Both the position numbers and the translations under genes were made by a program. From the IMG/VR virus record IMGVR_UViG_3300032304_000762, positions 1 to 36,096 of that record: DNA of 36,096 nt; one strand, written 5' to 3'. The stretch comes from a virus. Within the stretch, counting starts at the first letter, position 1, and every line of letters begins with the position of its first letter. Positions 10,111 to 18,171 of this stretch are shown here, piece after piece. Below the pieces are notes generated by a model. It did not search any database, was not told the DNA's origin, and worked only from the letters and a program-made list of their open reading frames with translations.

Positions 10111-10329
10111 TTATGCAACGCGCCAGACGCGGATGCCAAGCACTCCCGACTCAATTCGCTCAGACCAGACTAACTTGTACAGGTGCGGGGAGTAGTAATC
10201 TGCCACTTTGTGGAAGGTCTCCTTGTGCTTCAGAGACGGGATGAAGAAGCTCTGATTCACGTTGAGCCCAAGAGGCACGTTGAACTCCGCCCCTTTAATC
10301 CTCAGTGGTCTTGTCGGTAACCATCTCAT
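10111..10329 (-). CDS. Small phage protein, DUF7303-like
   Basis: 72 residues from an ATG that overlaps the 3' end of the primase-helicase by 35 bases. No convincing ribosome-binding site precedes this ATG. A GTG further in, behind GGGGCGGAG, is an alternative start, so the start is uncertain. The body has F-x-VP...NVNQSFFIP and ends GIRVWRVA. The protein at 23693-23935 has the same layout, FPF...DVGDSFLVP...GIRVWRTA, so the two are probably paralogues. This matches a small phage family I recall as DUF7303, of unknown function. It is the last gene before the terminator. Confidence 0.65.
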   Translation of the reverse strand: MRWLPTRPLRIKGAEFNVPLGLNVNQSFFIPSLKHKETFHKVADYYSPHLYKLVWSERIESGVLGIRVWRVA

Positions 10330-13102
10330 GCTCTGCAAATCCTAGCACAGCCCCTGCATTCTTTATGCAGTAGGCATTGACTGCGCCAAAGTCAGCGTCC
10401 CACCCAGCACCCATACGCTTCTTGATAACTTCTAGCTTGTGCCCTGTCTCTGCAAAGAACAGGTCAGGCAGTTCTCGTGTATTGATATAGATCTCTGCAC
10501 ACCACCTGTTGAAGTCCTTCTGCACAACGTACAGGTCCTTGGTATCAGGCTCGTAGCGGATCATGAGTGACCCCTTGGGCTTCACGTAGGCTTCGTTCTG
10601 CAAGCCATTCGCCCGCTGCCTGGAGTCGATGCTCAGCATGTTGCCGACGTTCTTGTTGATGAACGAGGCAAAGGTTTCCGTAGCCTTGGTTGACTGCTGC
10701 TTGGCCTGCTCTACCGTGTTCTTGATGTGGTCAAGCACAGTACGCATGATCCGCTTGACGTTGTAGTTGGTCAGCCCCAGCGAGTTTGTGATGACCCCTG
10801 CTGCGATAGCACAGACCACAGCATTAAGACGATACCGTTCAGTTTGCGTCCAGTTACCCATCGTGTAGATAACATCCCGCGTCTCTTCCCAGATACCCTG
10901 CACTATGTTGAGGTGGGGCACCACGTACTTCAAGAACACATCACCTGCGTGACCATAGTGATCGCTCAGACCGTTGAACAACTTCTGCGCTCCCAGCACA
11001 TCAGAGGGTACGGGTGTCTGCAGGTAGAACTCGATGACGCGGGCCATCTCCCCCTGCGGGTCCACCTTGATCATGCTCAGCCGGTCTTCGATGTTGGTGT
11101 TGCTCGACCAGATGGTGATCAGCTTCCAGATCAGGTCATTGATGCGCTCCATGTTGCGCCCTGCCTCCATACGGTCCCGCGCCCGCCCCTGCGTGCTGCC
11201 GTAGAGCAGTCCTGACATCTCCTGCGGGCTGGTGTTGGTCATCTCGTCAAGGCACATGGCGATGCCGTTCAGCACACCCATGCGGTGCACCTTGGTCAAC
11301 TGTGTGTCCTGCGCATCCTTCATCAGCGCCTTGGGGTCTCCGAAGATCGAGTTGACCACCCGCAGGATGGTGGTCTTGCCCGTGCCGCTGCGCTTGGAGT
11401 AGTAGTTGACCACTGCGCCGTTCTCAGGCGACAGATTCATCAGGACACTGCCAAACCCTGACAGCACACCGAACGCGTGCAGGTCGAACCTCGGGTCCTC
11501 ATAGGCAGCGGCGATGCGCTTCCACTCTTCCAGGGAACCCTTGGGGGAGAACCAAGGTACGTACTTCTCCAGATTCCGAGTCACGGGTGCGTAGATCACA
11601 CCCTTCTTGGTGTACTCCCGATCACCTACGATGAACGTGTTGTTCTTCGTCCAACCGAACCTGCCGTACATTTCTTCTGCCTTATCCCGATGTTGTAAAT
11701 CCTGAATAGACTTTGCTACATAGCCCTGCAGCTTGACCAGTTGCGCTTGGCCGAATACGGCGACCCCCTGCTCGTTGAGGCGGTCCCGGAACTTGTCGAT
11801 GGAGCCTACTTCCCTCTGTGCAACCATGAACTCACGCACGCCATCGTTTGGTAGATGGTGCCGCATCCAGATCACATCACCCATCTCTGAGTCCCGCATG
11901 CGCCGATACACATACAGGTCATACGGGTAGATCAGTTCGTCTTTGGTGCCGTTATCAGAGGTGGTTTCCAAATACACCCCACCGTTTGCACCACGCTTGT
12001 AAGGCCACACGAAGGCAGGAATCTCAAACTTCCTGCCAGCAATCTCAACCTTGGCTGGGCCTTCCGGTGCTGTCTTGATCTGCACACCCAACTGAATCGG
12101 GGACTTGATCTTGCTTGCTTGTGGGCAGTCCTTGCACAGGTGCCCTGTGTCTAGACCTTGAAACGTCTCGCAAGTGTATGGACCTTTTGTCGCAGCGGCT
12201 TTTTGTTCAGTCTCCTGCGCAGAGTAATTCGGATGATTTTCCGATACCTTATGTATTGCCCAGTCTTTGTCCTCTGAGTGATAAGCGATTGATAGAACTG
12301 CCCGCCACGTAGGCTCGGGAAGTGTCTCCGAATTCTCAATCGCATTTTTGATTTGAGCACAGCCTGTACCTCCAACAGAACGCATCCAGATTGTTTCGAA
12401 CAAGCTCACCCTGTTGGGATCACTTGCTGCCAGATGCTTCGTCACGCTAGATGATGCACCCTTCGAAAGCTCTCTGGCTTTCTCAAACGACATGACGGGT
12501 GGACCACCGCCGAGGATGCCTTTCAGCTTCTCAAAATCGTAGTACCTGAGCGGGGTTAATAGAGTGACTGCGTTGCCACCCTTACTGTTGATGGTGCCCG
12601 GTATGCGTAGCACCCGCACGATGTCTGCGGTGCATGCGTTGTCAACTTCGAACCCTTTGTTTTTGCACAGCGCTTTTAGCGCGTTAGCTGCTCCGATCCA
12701 CTCGTGCACGGGCACGGCTTCTTTGAAAATCCAATGTGCATGCAGGCCATTGCCTGAATCCACAATCGTAGGTCTTGGCAGATCTGTGTCTACACAGAAA
12801 TCTTTCAGTGCAGCAATGCCCGCAGTTTTGTCGGCGTATGACTTCGTCGGGCCACAATCGATGTCAACGTACAGTTCTCTCTTTGCTACAGCGTTTTCTG
12901 ATACTGCGCTCTGTCCTGCTCCGAATCCTGCTGTGACGTAGTAAACGTCAAAGCCTTCCTTCGGATTTGCCACGGCCTCCGCCATGCTGGCGACGGAATC
13001 GTAGAACTTATTGAACGCTGAATTAGATGTTTTGTTGATGTGCCTGAGAGAGTACCGTGTTCCTTCTGGAAGAATGCCTTCTAAGAATCCAAGATGAGAC
13101 AT
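10295..13102 (-). CDS. Primase-helicase (AEP-type primase plus SF3/DUF927-like ATPase)
   Basis: 935 residues. The N-terminal half resembles archaeo-eukaryotic-type primase-polymerases: YVDIDCG at about 77-83 supplies the acidic metal-binding pair, SGNGLHAHW at about 113-121 the His motif, and VRVLRIPGTIN follows. The C-terminal half is a P-loop ATPase with SGTGKTT near 571 and Walker B CLDEMTN near 614, in DUF927/SF3-like order. A Cys cluster (CETF...HLCKDCP) lies between the halves. The role is priming and unwinding phage DNA. No separate DnaB-type helicase is visible, which fits a fused protein. The ATG at 13102 lacks a clear Shine-Dalgarno sequence. Family level is confident; the exact subfamily is not. 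Confidence 0.85.
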   Translation of the reverse strand: MSHLGFLEGILPEGTRYSLRHINKTSNSAFNKFYDSVASMAEAVANPKEGFDVYYVTAGFGAGQSAVSENAVAKRELYVDIDCGPTKSYADKTAGIAALKDFCVDTDLPRPTIVDSGNGLHAHWIFKEAVPVHEWIGAANALKALCKNKGFEVDNACTADIVRVLRIPGTINSKGGNAVTLLTPLRYYDFEKLKGILGGGPPVMSFEKARELSKGASSSVTKHLAASDPNRVSLFETIWMRSVGGTGCAQIKNAIENSETLPEPTWRAVLSIAYHSEDKDWAIHKVSENHPNYSAQETEQKAAATKGPYTCETFQGLDTGHLCKDCPQASKIKSPIQLGVQIKTAPEGPAKVEIAGRKFEIPAFVWPYKRGANGGVYLETTSDNGTKDELIYPYDLYVYRRMRDSEMGDVIWMRHHLPNDGVREFMVAQREVGSIDKFRDRLNEQGVAVFGQAQLVKLQGYVAKSIQDLQHRDKAEEMYGRFGWTKNNTFIVGDREYTKKGVIYAPVTRNLEKYVPWFSPKGSLEEWKRIAAAYEDPRFDLHAFGVLSGFGSVLMNLSPENGAVVNYYSKRSGTGKTTILRVVNSIFGDPKALMKDAQDTQLTKVHRMGVLNGIAMCLDEMTNTSPQEMSGLLYGSTQGRARDRMEAGRNMERINDLIWKLITIWSSNTNIEDRLSMIKVDPQGEMARVIEFYLQTPVPSDVLGAQKLFNGLSDHYGHAGDVFLKYVVPHLNIVQGIWEETRDVIYTMGNWTQTERYRLNAVVCAIAAGVITNSLGLTNYNVKRIMRTVLDHIKNTVEQAKQQSTKATETFASFINKNVGNMLSIDSRQRANGLQNEAYVKPKGSLMIRYEPDTKDLYVVQKDFNRWCAEIYINTRELPDLFFAETGHKLEVIKKRMGAGWDADFGAVNAYCIKNAGAVLGFAEHEMVTDKTTED

Positions 13103-13158
13103 GGTGACGAGGGGGTGACCACAGGCGCAGGACCGTGGTGCGGTGGGGGGACGGCTGA

Positions 13159-13392
13159 TCAGGCCGGAGGGAGGAGGCGACGATAGTACGCCAGCACCTT
13201 GTCGCGCAAGTGCTTTCCGACCTCGTGTTTACCCGAGAACCACCGATAGACGGCAGCCTTAGAAACGTCGAGGTCTTGGCAGACTTGTGAGACAGGGTGC
13301 TGACGGTAGATGCACAGGCGTCCGAGTTGGACACCCAGCATCGTCGGGTCCGCATCCGCGTTCAGTCGAATGATCTTGGCGGAGTAGGTCAT
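13159..13392 (-). CDS. Small helix-turn-helix DNA-binding protein
   Basis: 77 residues. VSQVCQDLDVSKAAVYRWFSGKHEVG (about 34-59) reads as a helix-turn-helix of Cro/CI or transposase-like type, followed by a basic helix HLRDKVLAYYRRL. It sits between the SSB-like gene and the primase-helicase. A GC-rich hairpin lies immediately upstream. It is the only obvious small sequence-specific DNA-binding protein in the window, so it is a candidate for the factor that reads the palindromes at 24.6-32.7 kb. That link is inference only. It could instead act in replication initiation. Confidence 0.7.
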   Translation of the reverse strand: MTYSAKIIRLNADADPTMLGVQLGRLCIYRQHPVSQVCQDLDVSKAAVYRWFSGKHEVGKHLRDKVLAYYRRLLPPA

Positions 13393-13401
13393 ATGGCAAA
13401 G

Positions 13402-13419
13402 CGGGGGCCGTAGCCCCCG
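13402..13419 (-). promoter_or_regulatory. GC-rich hairpin between SSB-like and HTH genes
   Basis: CGGGGGC (13402-13408) pairs with GCCCCCG (13413-13419) around a four-base loop. It lies 7 bases beyond the SSB-like stop and 10 bases before the HTH start codon. On the minus strand it is followed by CTTTGCC, too few T for a confident terminator. It may attenuate transcription, or occlude ribosome entry on the HTH gene, which has no clear ribosome-binding site. Confidence 0.5.
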
Positions 13420-13426
13420 TCCCTAC

Positions 13427-14362
13427 TCAGTCGTCCGCGTCGTCACCCCAGTCGGACAGGATGGACTTGACATTCGGCGGTGCCGGTGTCTTCGCCTCCC
13501 GGACCACGGGCTCCTCGACTTCCTCAACCACCTTGGCCTTGGCCTTGGGCTTGTCCACCTTGAACTCAGCCGGTGCAGGGGCCGGAGCCGGAGCCGCAGC
13601 GCGTGGCTGGATGAACACAGGAGACTCCGCAGGGGCAGCCTCTTCCACACCATCGATGTCGGCAATGGTCATGGTCACTGCGTCGATCGCAGCCTGCTCA
13701 TCCATGCGCGACTGCACCAGCTTCCACTCATCCTCTTCCAGAGGACGCACAGCGCTGAACACCAGCTTCATCGGGCCGGTCGTGTCGAAGCGCATCTCAG
13801 TCACCACAGCGTTGACCTCGATACCGTGACCACCGAGGAACCGTGCGTACTGTTGCAGGCCCATCTTGCGCCCCTCACCCTGCGCGAACAGGCTGGATGC
13901 GTTGATGTTCATGGCGTAGATGTCACCGTGGATGTCAGAGGACAGCAGCACTGCCAAACGACGGCTGTACCGGCACGCCTTGGAGTCACCCTGACCAGAG
14001 CCCTTGATGTCTTGCGGGCAGCCCGTGCAGGACTTGTGCTGCGGGTTCTGGACCTTATCGTGCGGCTTGACGCTGTCGTCGGACCAGCACTTCGGACGGG
14101 CCTTGACGCCCTTCTCGTACTGCCCACCGTAATAGGTGCGGGAGTTGCCTTCAGCAGCACGGACGATGATCATCTGCATGGCACGGTCTTCGTTGACCGC
14201 AACCTCCTTACCACCGACCAGCATGCGGAAGACACTGCCTTCAACGCTGATGCGCTTGCTGCTGCCACCACCCATCAGGGACTTGGTCAGCCCGCTGAGT
14301 TCACCGCGACGAAGATGCGCAGGAAGAGCGCTGCCAGATTGGAAAAGTGTGAGTTCAGACAT
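13427..14362 (-). CDS. Probable single-stranded DNA-binding protein
   Basis: 311 residues, started by an ATG behind a perfect AAGGAGG. The central part has four Cys (RPKCWSD, SCTGCPQD, SKACRYS at about 92-130) that could bind zinc or stabilise the fold. The C-terminal third is an Ala/Pro/Lys linker ending in the acidic tail SDWGDDADD. A short acidic tail on a flexible linker is the hallmark of phage and bacterial SSBs, which use it to recruit replication proteins. The operon position, next to the small HTH gene and close to the primase-helicase and helicase genes, agrees. The OB fold itself cannot be read by eye, so the call rests on tail and context. Confidence 0.65.
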   Translation of the reverse strand: MSELTLFQSGSALPAHLRRGELSGLTKSLMGGGSSKRISVEGSVFRMLVGGKEVAVNEDRAMQMIIVRAAEGNSRTYYGGQYEKGVKARPKCWSDDSVKPHDKVQNPQHKSCTGCPQDIKGSGQGDSKACRYSRRLAVLLSSDIHGDIYAMNINASSLFAQGEGRKMGLQQYARFLGGHGIEVNAVVTEMRFDTTGPMKLVFSAVRPLEEDEWKLVQSRMDEQAAIDAVTMTIADIDGVEEAAPAESPVFIQPRAAAPAPAPAPAEFKVDKPKAKAKVVEEVEEPVVREAKTPAPPNVKSILSDWGDDADD

Positions 14363-14365
14363 GAT

Positions 14366-14770
14366 TTAAGACCTCCTTACGGTCACTGTGTACTTCGATT
14401 CGACATTCATGCCCTTGGGCATTTTGTCAGGATTGGTTTTCAAGAATTCCCCCATAGCGCGTTGTGCTATGCGTCGTTCAAGCAGTTCTAGTGCGTTGTT
14501 CTCCTTGATGAAGTTGTGCATAGACTCCCAGTCAGAAGTCCAGTAGCGTGTATCCACGCCGCGAATGACTACGCCAACACCGGGGATGCTGACGTTGCCG
14601 CCTGCACGTTTGCAGGCTTCTTGCAGGTAGTTTTCAACCACCCGCATTTGTTCTTTGAGGTCCTTGTCTTTCGCCTCAAACTCTGCGCTGAGCGCCGTGC
14701 GGGCATCGCGCATCTTGATGTACGCCTTGACCAGAGTTTTGGTTGGCGGTAGTTCTTCTTGCTCGTCCAT
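14366..14770 (-). CDS. Conserved phage protein, coiled-coil N-terminus (unknown function)
   Basis: 134 residues, ATG behind CACTAGGAG, ending 3 bases before the SSB-like ATG. Residues about 20-60 are charged and helical (KDKDLKEQMRVVENYLQEA). The second half carries RYWTSDWESMHNFIKENNA, then LLERRIAQRAMGEFLKTNP and GMNVESKYTVTVRR. I recall similar pairs of this protein with SSB-like genes in other podophages, but know no assigned function. Tight coupling suggests it works with the SSB-like protein. It has its own promoter candidate (14797-14825). Confidence 0.75.
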   Translation of the reverse strand: MDEQEELPPTKTLVKAYIKMRDARTALSAEFEAKDKDLKEQMRVVENYLQEACKRAGGNVSIPGVGVVIRGVDTRYWTSDWESMHNFIKENNALELLERRIAQRAMGEFLKTNPDKMPKGMNVESKYTVTVRRS

Positions 14771-14796
14771 GTTGTGCTCCTAGTGAGGGAAACCAA

Positions 14797-14825
14797 AGTT
14801 TACTTCGCAACTTTTCAAACGTCAA
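14797..14825 (-). promoter_or_regulatory. Sigma70-type promoter for the 14770 and SSB-like genes
   Basis: On the minus strand TTGACG (14825-14820) is followed after 17 bases by TAAACT (14802-14797), matching the bacterial consensus at 5/6 and 4/6. The -35 overlaps the last codons of the helicase gene just upstream. The predicted start of transcription is about 20 bases before the ATG at 14770. It would let the abundant SSB-like protein be made separately from the rest of the operon. Confidence 0.55.
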
Positions 14826-16356
14826 GCTCCTCCTTGTACAAATTGAGAAGGGAGTCCATGTCCTCGGTCTTCAGGTCCAGGGCAGCGTAGAGCTTGCGCT
14901 CGACGTTACAGCCGCACAGCCTGACCACGAGGCAGGGGTTCTTCTGGCCTGCACGGTGCACCCGGGCGTTGGCTTGGTGCCAGATCTCGTTTGAGGTGAC
15001 AGGGCCCCACCACACCACCGTGTTGGCAGCGTGCAGGGTGACGCCATGCGATGCAGCCGCAGGCTGTATGAGGAGGATGCGCGGCTCGGGCTCGGTCTGG
15101 AACGCTTGGAAGATCTCTGTACGGCGGGTCACTGAGACCCCTCCGTGGATCACCTCCACTGCGTACCCATCCTTGCGCAGCCTGTCGCGCAGAACCTCGA
15201 TGGCATGGCGGAACGGGACGAAGACCAGCACCTTGTGGGTGCTCTCATCGATGGCTTCCACCAGCACGTTGTACCGGTGCGTGATGTCGAACTCGACGGT
15301 GTTGCCGTCGTCTGTGTACACAGCCCCGCTGGCTACCTGAAGCAGCTTGTTGAGGTTGGTCGCTGCGTTGACCGAGGTGACTGTTTCCCCTGCCGCTGCC
15401 ATGATGAACTGGTCCTTGAGCATCTTGTAGTACTTCGACTGCTGCGGGGTCAGGTCTACCTCACGTGTCGTGTACAGAAGCTCAGGCAGGTCCAGGCACT
15501 CATCCTTGGTGTAGCGTATCGCCGGTTGCAGTACCTTGTTGACAATCTCTGCTGCGTTTTTCTTTGCGCTCCATTTGAACTGCGTTGCCTTGTACATGAC
15601 TGTATCCCTGAAGGAATAGAAGTACGGAGGCACGGAGGAAGGGTTCAACATACGGGCCAAACCGTATGCGTCTGTCGGGGACTGAGATGCCGGTGTCCCC
15701 GTTGCCATCCATAGCCATGTGTTGGGAGTCAGTAACGAGTTGATTGCTTTCCATCTTTTCGTCGTAGCGGTCTTCACCGCATTTGCTTCGTCAATAATCA
15801 CAAGGTCAAACCCACCTGCCCTGAGTTCATCAAGCACCGTCTCCACACCATCGAAGTTGATGATGACAAACTCAGCGTCGGACTTGATCACCTTGACCCG
15901 CTTGTCCCGATTACCGTGGGCCACGTCCACCCTGCGGTGCATCAGCGTCTTGAACAGGTCTGCCCTCCACGCCGAGTTCATGATTGACAGCGGGCAGACC
16001 ACCAGCACACGGCTGATGTACTTCTTGTCCAGCAGGTAGTCGGCAGCCCAGGCGAAGGATGCGGTCTTGCCCGTGCCCGGGTCGTTGAAGCAGAACGCTC
16101 TGCGGTGCAGGGTGAGGAAGGATGCGGTGTCCTTCTGGTGTTCGAAAGGCTTGAACAGCCCAGGCCACTTGTACCTGCGCTCGATGGGGGAAGGCACCGC
16201 CCGGATACCCAGGTTCTTCAGCACCTGTGCTTCCTCAAGCCCCCACCGCACCAGTATCTGCCCATCGTCCAAGCGTTTGCTTTTCGGAATGGTGTTCAGC
16301 ACCCGCTCGGGGTGCTTGAGCTTGAGCAGCAGAGCTTTGTCTTCGACGATTTCCAT
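14815..16356 (-). CDS. SNF2/DEAD-type helicase
   Basis: 513 residues. FCFNDPGTGKTASFAWAADY near 91 is the Walker A motif I, VVIIDEANAVK-type Walker B (IIDEAN) lies near 187, and WMATGTPASQSP is motif III. The C-terminal lobe has LIQPAAASHGVTLHAANTVV (motif V) and HQANARVHRAGQ near 460 (motif VI), the latter typical of the SNF2 branch. Compact SNF2-like helicases of about 450-550 residues are common in phage replication blocks. The ATG lies one base beyond the exonuclease stop, so the two are coupled. Likely role: remodelling or unwinding replication or recombination intermediates. Confidence 0.9.
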   Translation of the reverse strand: MEIVEDKALLLKLKHPERVLNTIPKSKRLDDGQILVRWGLEEAQVLKNLGIRAVPSPIERRYKWPGLFKPFEHQKDTASFLTLHRRAFCFNDPGTGKTASFAWAADYLLDKKYISRVLVVCPLSIMNSAWRADLFKTLMHRRVDVAHGNRDKRVKVIKSDAEFVIINFDGVETVLDELRAGGFDLVIIDEANAVKTATTKRWKAINSLLTPNTWLWMATGTPASQSPTDAYGLARMLNPSSVPPYFYSFRDTVMYKATQFKWSAKKNAAEIVNKVLQPAIRYTKDECLDLPELLYTTREVDLTPQQSKYYKMLKDQFIMAAAGETVTSVNAATNLNKLLQVASGAVYTDDGNTVEFDITHRYNVLVEAIDESTHKVLVFVPFRHAIEVLRDRLRKDGYAVEVIHGGVSVTRRTEIFQAFQTEPEPRILLIQPAAASHGVTLHAANTVVWWGPVTSNEIWHQANARVHRAGQKNPCLVVRLCGCNVERKLYAALDLKTEDMDSLLNLYKEELDV

Positions 16357-16357
16357 A

Positions 16358-16894
16358 TCACTTCAGTGTGAACTTGCTCTCTTCTTGCATCTTCAGCAGG
16401 CGCAAGGTCTGCGTCTTGGCATCGTCAAGCGCATGGTGTCCGGTGCCTACTCGCTCCACGCGGGTCTTCAGGAACATATTGGCAATCGTGCGGTAGCACC
16501 TGTCGTTCCAGTACTGCCAAGGCACGTCCATCTTCATGGCCCGGTACGCCGCAGCCACCAGCGTGTTGTCAAAGTTCGCTCCGTTACCCCACACCAGCAC
16601 GCTGTCCAGCGGAGGCATCCACATCGTCAGCTTGGTCAGGGCAGCGTTGAGGCTCATCTCACCCTTGAACGCAGCGGCGCGGGCTTCGGGGGATTGCTTT
16701 TCCCACCACTCTAACGTGCTCTTCTGCGCACGCAAACCCGCAGCTTTGCAGGTCTCTGGGTCGATGGTTACATAGAACTCCTCAGTGATGCCTTCTTCGG
16801 CTGTGAATTTCACAGCACCGATTGACAAGATCGTATCTCCAGGACGGGTACCCAGCGTCTCAATGTCTATCATGACGTTCTTCATTTGTGTCAT
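16358..16894 (-). CDS. DnaQ-like 3'-5' exonuclease
   Basis: 178 residues. MIDIETLGT near residues 8-14 gives the DxE metal-binding pair of the DEDD superfamily. ANFDNTLVAAAYR supplies the second acidic residue, and GHHALDDAKTQTL near 152-163 gives the His and final Asp (DEDDh type). The size and the layout with W-x-x-KQSPEARAAAF match the phage exodeoxyribonuclease VIII/RNase T-like group. The start follows AGGAGATAAAA; a second ATG three codons on is possible. Likely role: degrading DNA or processing ends during replication or recombination. Confidence 0.88.
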   Translation of the reverse strand: MTQMKNVMIDIETLGTRPGDTILSIGAVKFTAEEGITEEFYVTIDPETCKAAGLRAQKSTLEWWEKQSPEARAAAFKGEMSLNAALTKLTMWMPPLDSVLVWGNGANFDNTLVAAAYRAMKMDVPWQYWNDRCYRTIANMFLKTRVERVGTGHHALDDAKTQTLRLLKMQEESKFTLK

Positions 16895-16922
16895 TTTTAT
16901 CTCCTAGTGAGAATGGCAGAAC

Positions 16923-17020
16923 GGCTCGATAGGGTGATCCCATCGAGCCACGAGTCCCGGTCGAGCCGGGGGAACAAGCATAGCCCCAGCGGGGCTACAC
17001 GTCAACGCCCGCCTGAGCGC
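16923..17020 (-). promoter_or_regulatory. Cluster of four hairpins between HNH and exonuclease genes
   Basis: The 107-base gap and the 3' end of the HNH gene hold four adjacent inverted repeats. They are an 11-bp stem with one bulge (16923-16949), CCCGG/CCGGG (16956-16970), TAGCCCC/GGGGCTA around AGC (16981-16997), and GCCCGC/GCGGGC at about 17007-17024, which overlaps the HNH coding end. None is followed by a clear T-run on the minus strand. They could protect or process the message, or slow transcription before the exonuclease-helicase pair. Confidence 0.6.
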
Positions 17021-17271
17021 GGGCCTTTGAAATTCTTTGCGCTGTTTGCGCTGAAGCTCTTGAGCTTCACGTTACCCGGGGTGCTCTTGCCCCCGTCCTT
17101 GATCGGCGTCACATGATCAAGGGCTTTTCCCTTTCGAGAATCCTTACCGTGTTCTTTGTCCCAGGCGCGGCGTGCACGCTGCCGCTCGGACTGTTTGGCA
17201 CGTCCACCCTTTGCGAGGAAGTCAGCGTACTCTTTACGATGGTTTCTATCGTCGGGATCTTTGTAGGGCAT
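17002..17271 (-). CDS. Small HNH endonuclease
   Basis: 89 residues behind TTTTGGAGAG. The C-terminal half has ALDHVTPIKDGGKSTPGNVK then ANSAKNFKG. This fits the HNH order (D-H ... G-G ... N ... N-x-x-K) without the usual zinc-binding CxxC pairs. The N-terminus is very basic (KQSERQRARRAWDKEHGKDS). It is either a free-standing phage nuclease used in DNA metabolism or a homing enzyme. A second reading frame (17315-17109) covers almost the same bases. Confidence 0.8.
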   Translation of the reverse strand: MPYKDPDDRNHRKEYADFLAKGGRAKQSERQRARRAWDKEHGKDSRKGKALDHVTPIKDGGKSTPGNVKLKSFSANSAKNFKGPRSGGR

Positions 17272-17311
17272 GTTTGCTCTCCAAAATCAAGTTCTAACTG
17301 CACCCATTTAC

Positions 17312-17992
17312 TCATTTGTTGACTCCGTTGTGTGGGCAGGATGTAACTACGCAGTGCTTACGGCACAGTCCTGACGGGTTTGGGTTCCACACCCCGGTCT
17401 TGTACGCGGTCTCCAGGCGGTGGATGTCCTGCATCCACGTGCGCCAGTAGTTCTTCTCCTGAGCCTTGTCGTACTCAGTCCGCTTGAAGTCGTTCGCCAC
17501 CACGAAGAGCAGTCCTGCCTTGACCCGGTGCACCGAGGGGAAATGCTTGAAGACCATCAGCGCCATGAGTTCCAACTGCGCGGTGTCCGCGTACTTGGCT
17601 GACTTGCCGGTCTTGTAGTCCACCACCCGGGCGACACCCTTCTCCTCGTTGACGATGAGCAGGTCTGCCACACCCCGGCACCATACCGTAGGGGCGTCGA
17701 ACGCGCAAGGCTCCATAGCCTCGGTCAGACCCATCTTGTACTCGCAGTGCTTGGTCCCCGGTATGGACCGCAAGGTATCCAGATGCGGCTTGACATATGC
17801 GAACGCCTCAGGCAGCGGGGTGCCGTCGCGCACATACAGTTCTGCCGCCTCGTGGAAGTTGGTCCCGTACAGCGTGGCCTCAGTGAAGGGCGGCTCAGTG
17901 AAGTTCTTGTAGACCTTGACCTCAGCAAACTGCTTCGGGCACGTCTTGAACTTCTTCAGGCCACTGTACGACCAAGCACCGGGCAGACTCAT
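17312..17992 (-). CDS. PD-(D/E)XK nuclease, RecB/Cas4-like
   Basis: 226 residues. YSGLKKFKTCPKQF at about 9-22 is the N-terminal QxxY/Cys region seen in RecB-type nucleases, GTNFHEAAELY holds the His of motif I, GVADLLIVNEEKG gives the first Asp, and VVDYKTGK near 127-133 is the D-(x)-K core. The C-terminus ends CRKHCVVTSCPHNGVNK. One Cys near the N-terminus plus a C-terminal Cys group recalls the iron-sulphur arrangement of Cas4/AddB nucleases, though the spacing differs. Role: DNA end processing, probably with the polymerase and helicase of this operon. The start overlaps the upstream stop by ATGA. Confidence 0.87.
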   Translation of the reverse strand: MSLPGAWSYSGLKKFKTCPKQFAEVKVYKNFTEPPFTEATLYGTNFHEAAELYVRDGTPLPEAFAYVKPHLDTLRSIPGTKHCEYKMGLTEAMEPCAFDAPTVWCRGVADLLIVNEEKGVARVVDYKTGKSAKYADTAQLELMALMVFKHFPSVHRVKAGLLFVVANDFKRTEYDKAQEKNYWRTWMQDIHRLETAYKTGVWNPNPSGLCRKHCVVTSCPHNGVNK

Positions 17993-18171
17993 TGCGATTC
18001 CTTGGTGTGCCGGATGGCGTTGTAGGCCAGCTTGGTTTCTGCCATCGCAGCCAACGCATGCTCAAGCGCAGCGTCGTAGTCATTATCCAGCATCGCTTGA
18101 TGCAGTTCCTTCAGTGCCTTCTCTGCCATCATGCAGGGGTAAGCGTAGTCAACAACCTCAACAGTCACCAT
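17989..18171 (-). CDS. Small hypothetical protein between polymerase and nuclease
   Basis: 60 residues from an ATG at 18171 that overlaps the end of the polymerase gene by 14 bases; its TGA overlaps the next ATG by 4 bases. The sequence is mostly helical (MAEKALKELHQAMLDNDYDAALEHALAAMAETKLAYNAI), like the short repeat-type helical proteins that accompany phage replication genes. A longer frame to 18306 exists but would lie within the polymerase gene. No function recognised. Confidence 0.65.
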   Translation of the reverse strand: MVTVEVVDYAYPCMMAEKALKELHQAMLDNDYDAALEHALAAMAETKLAYNAIRHTKESQ

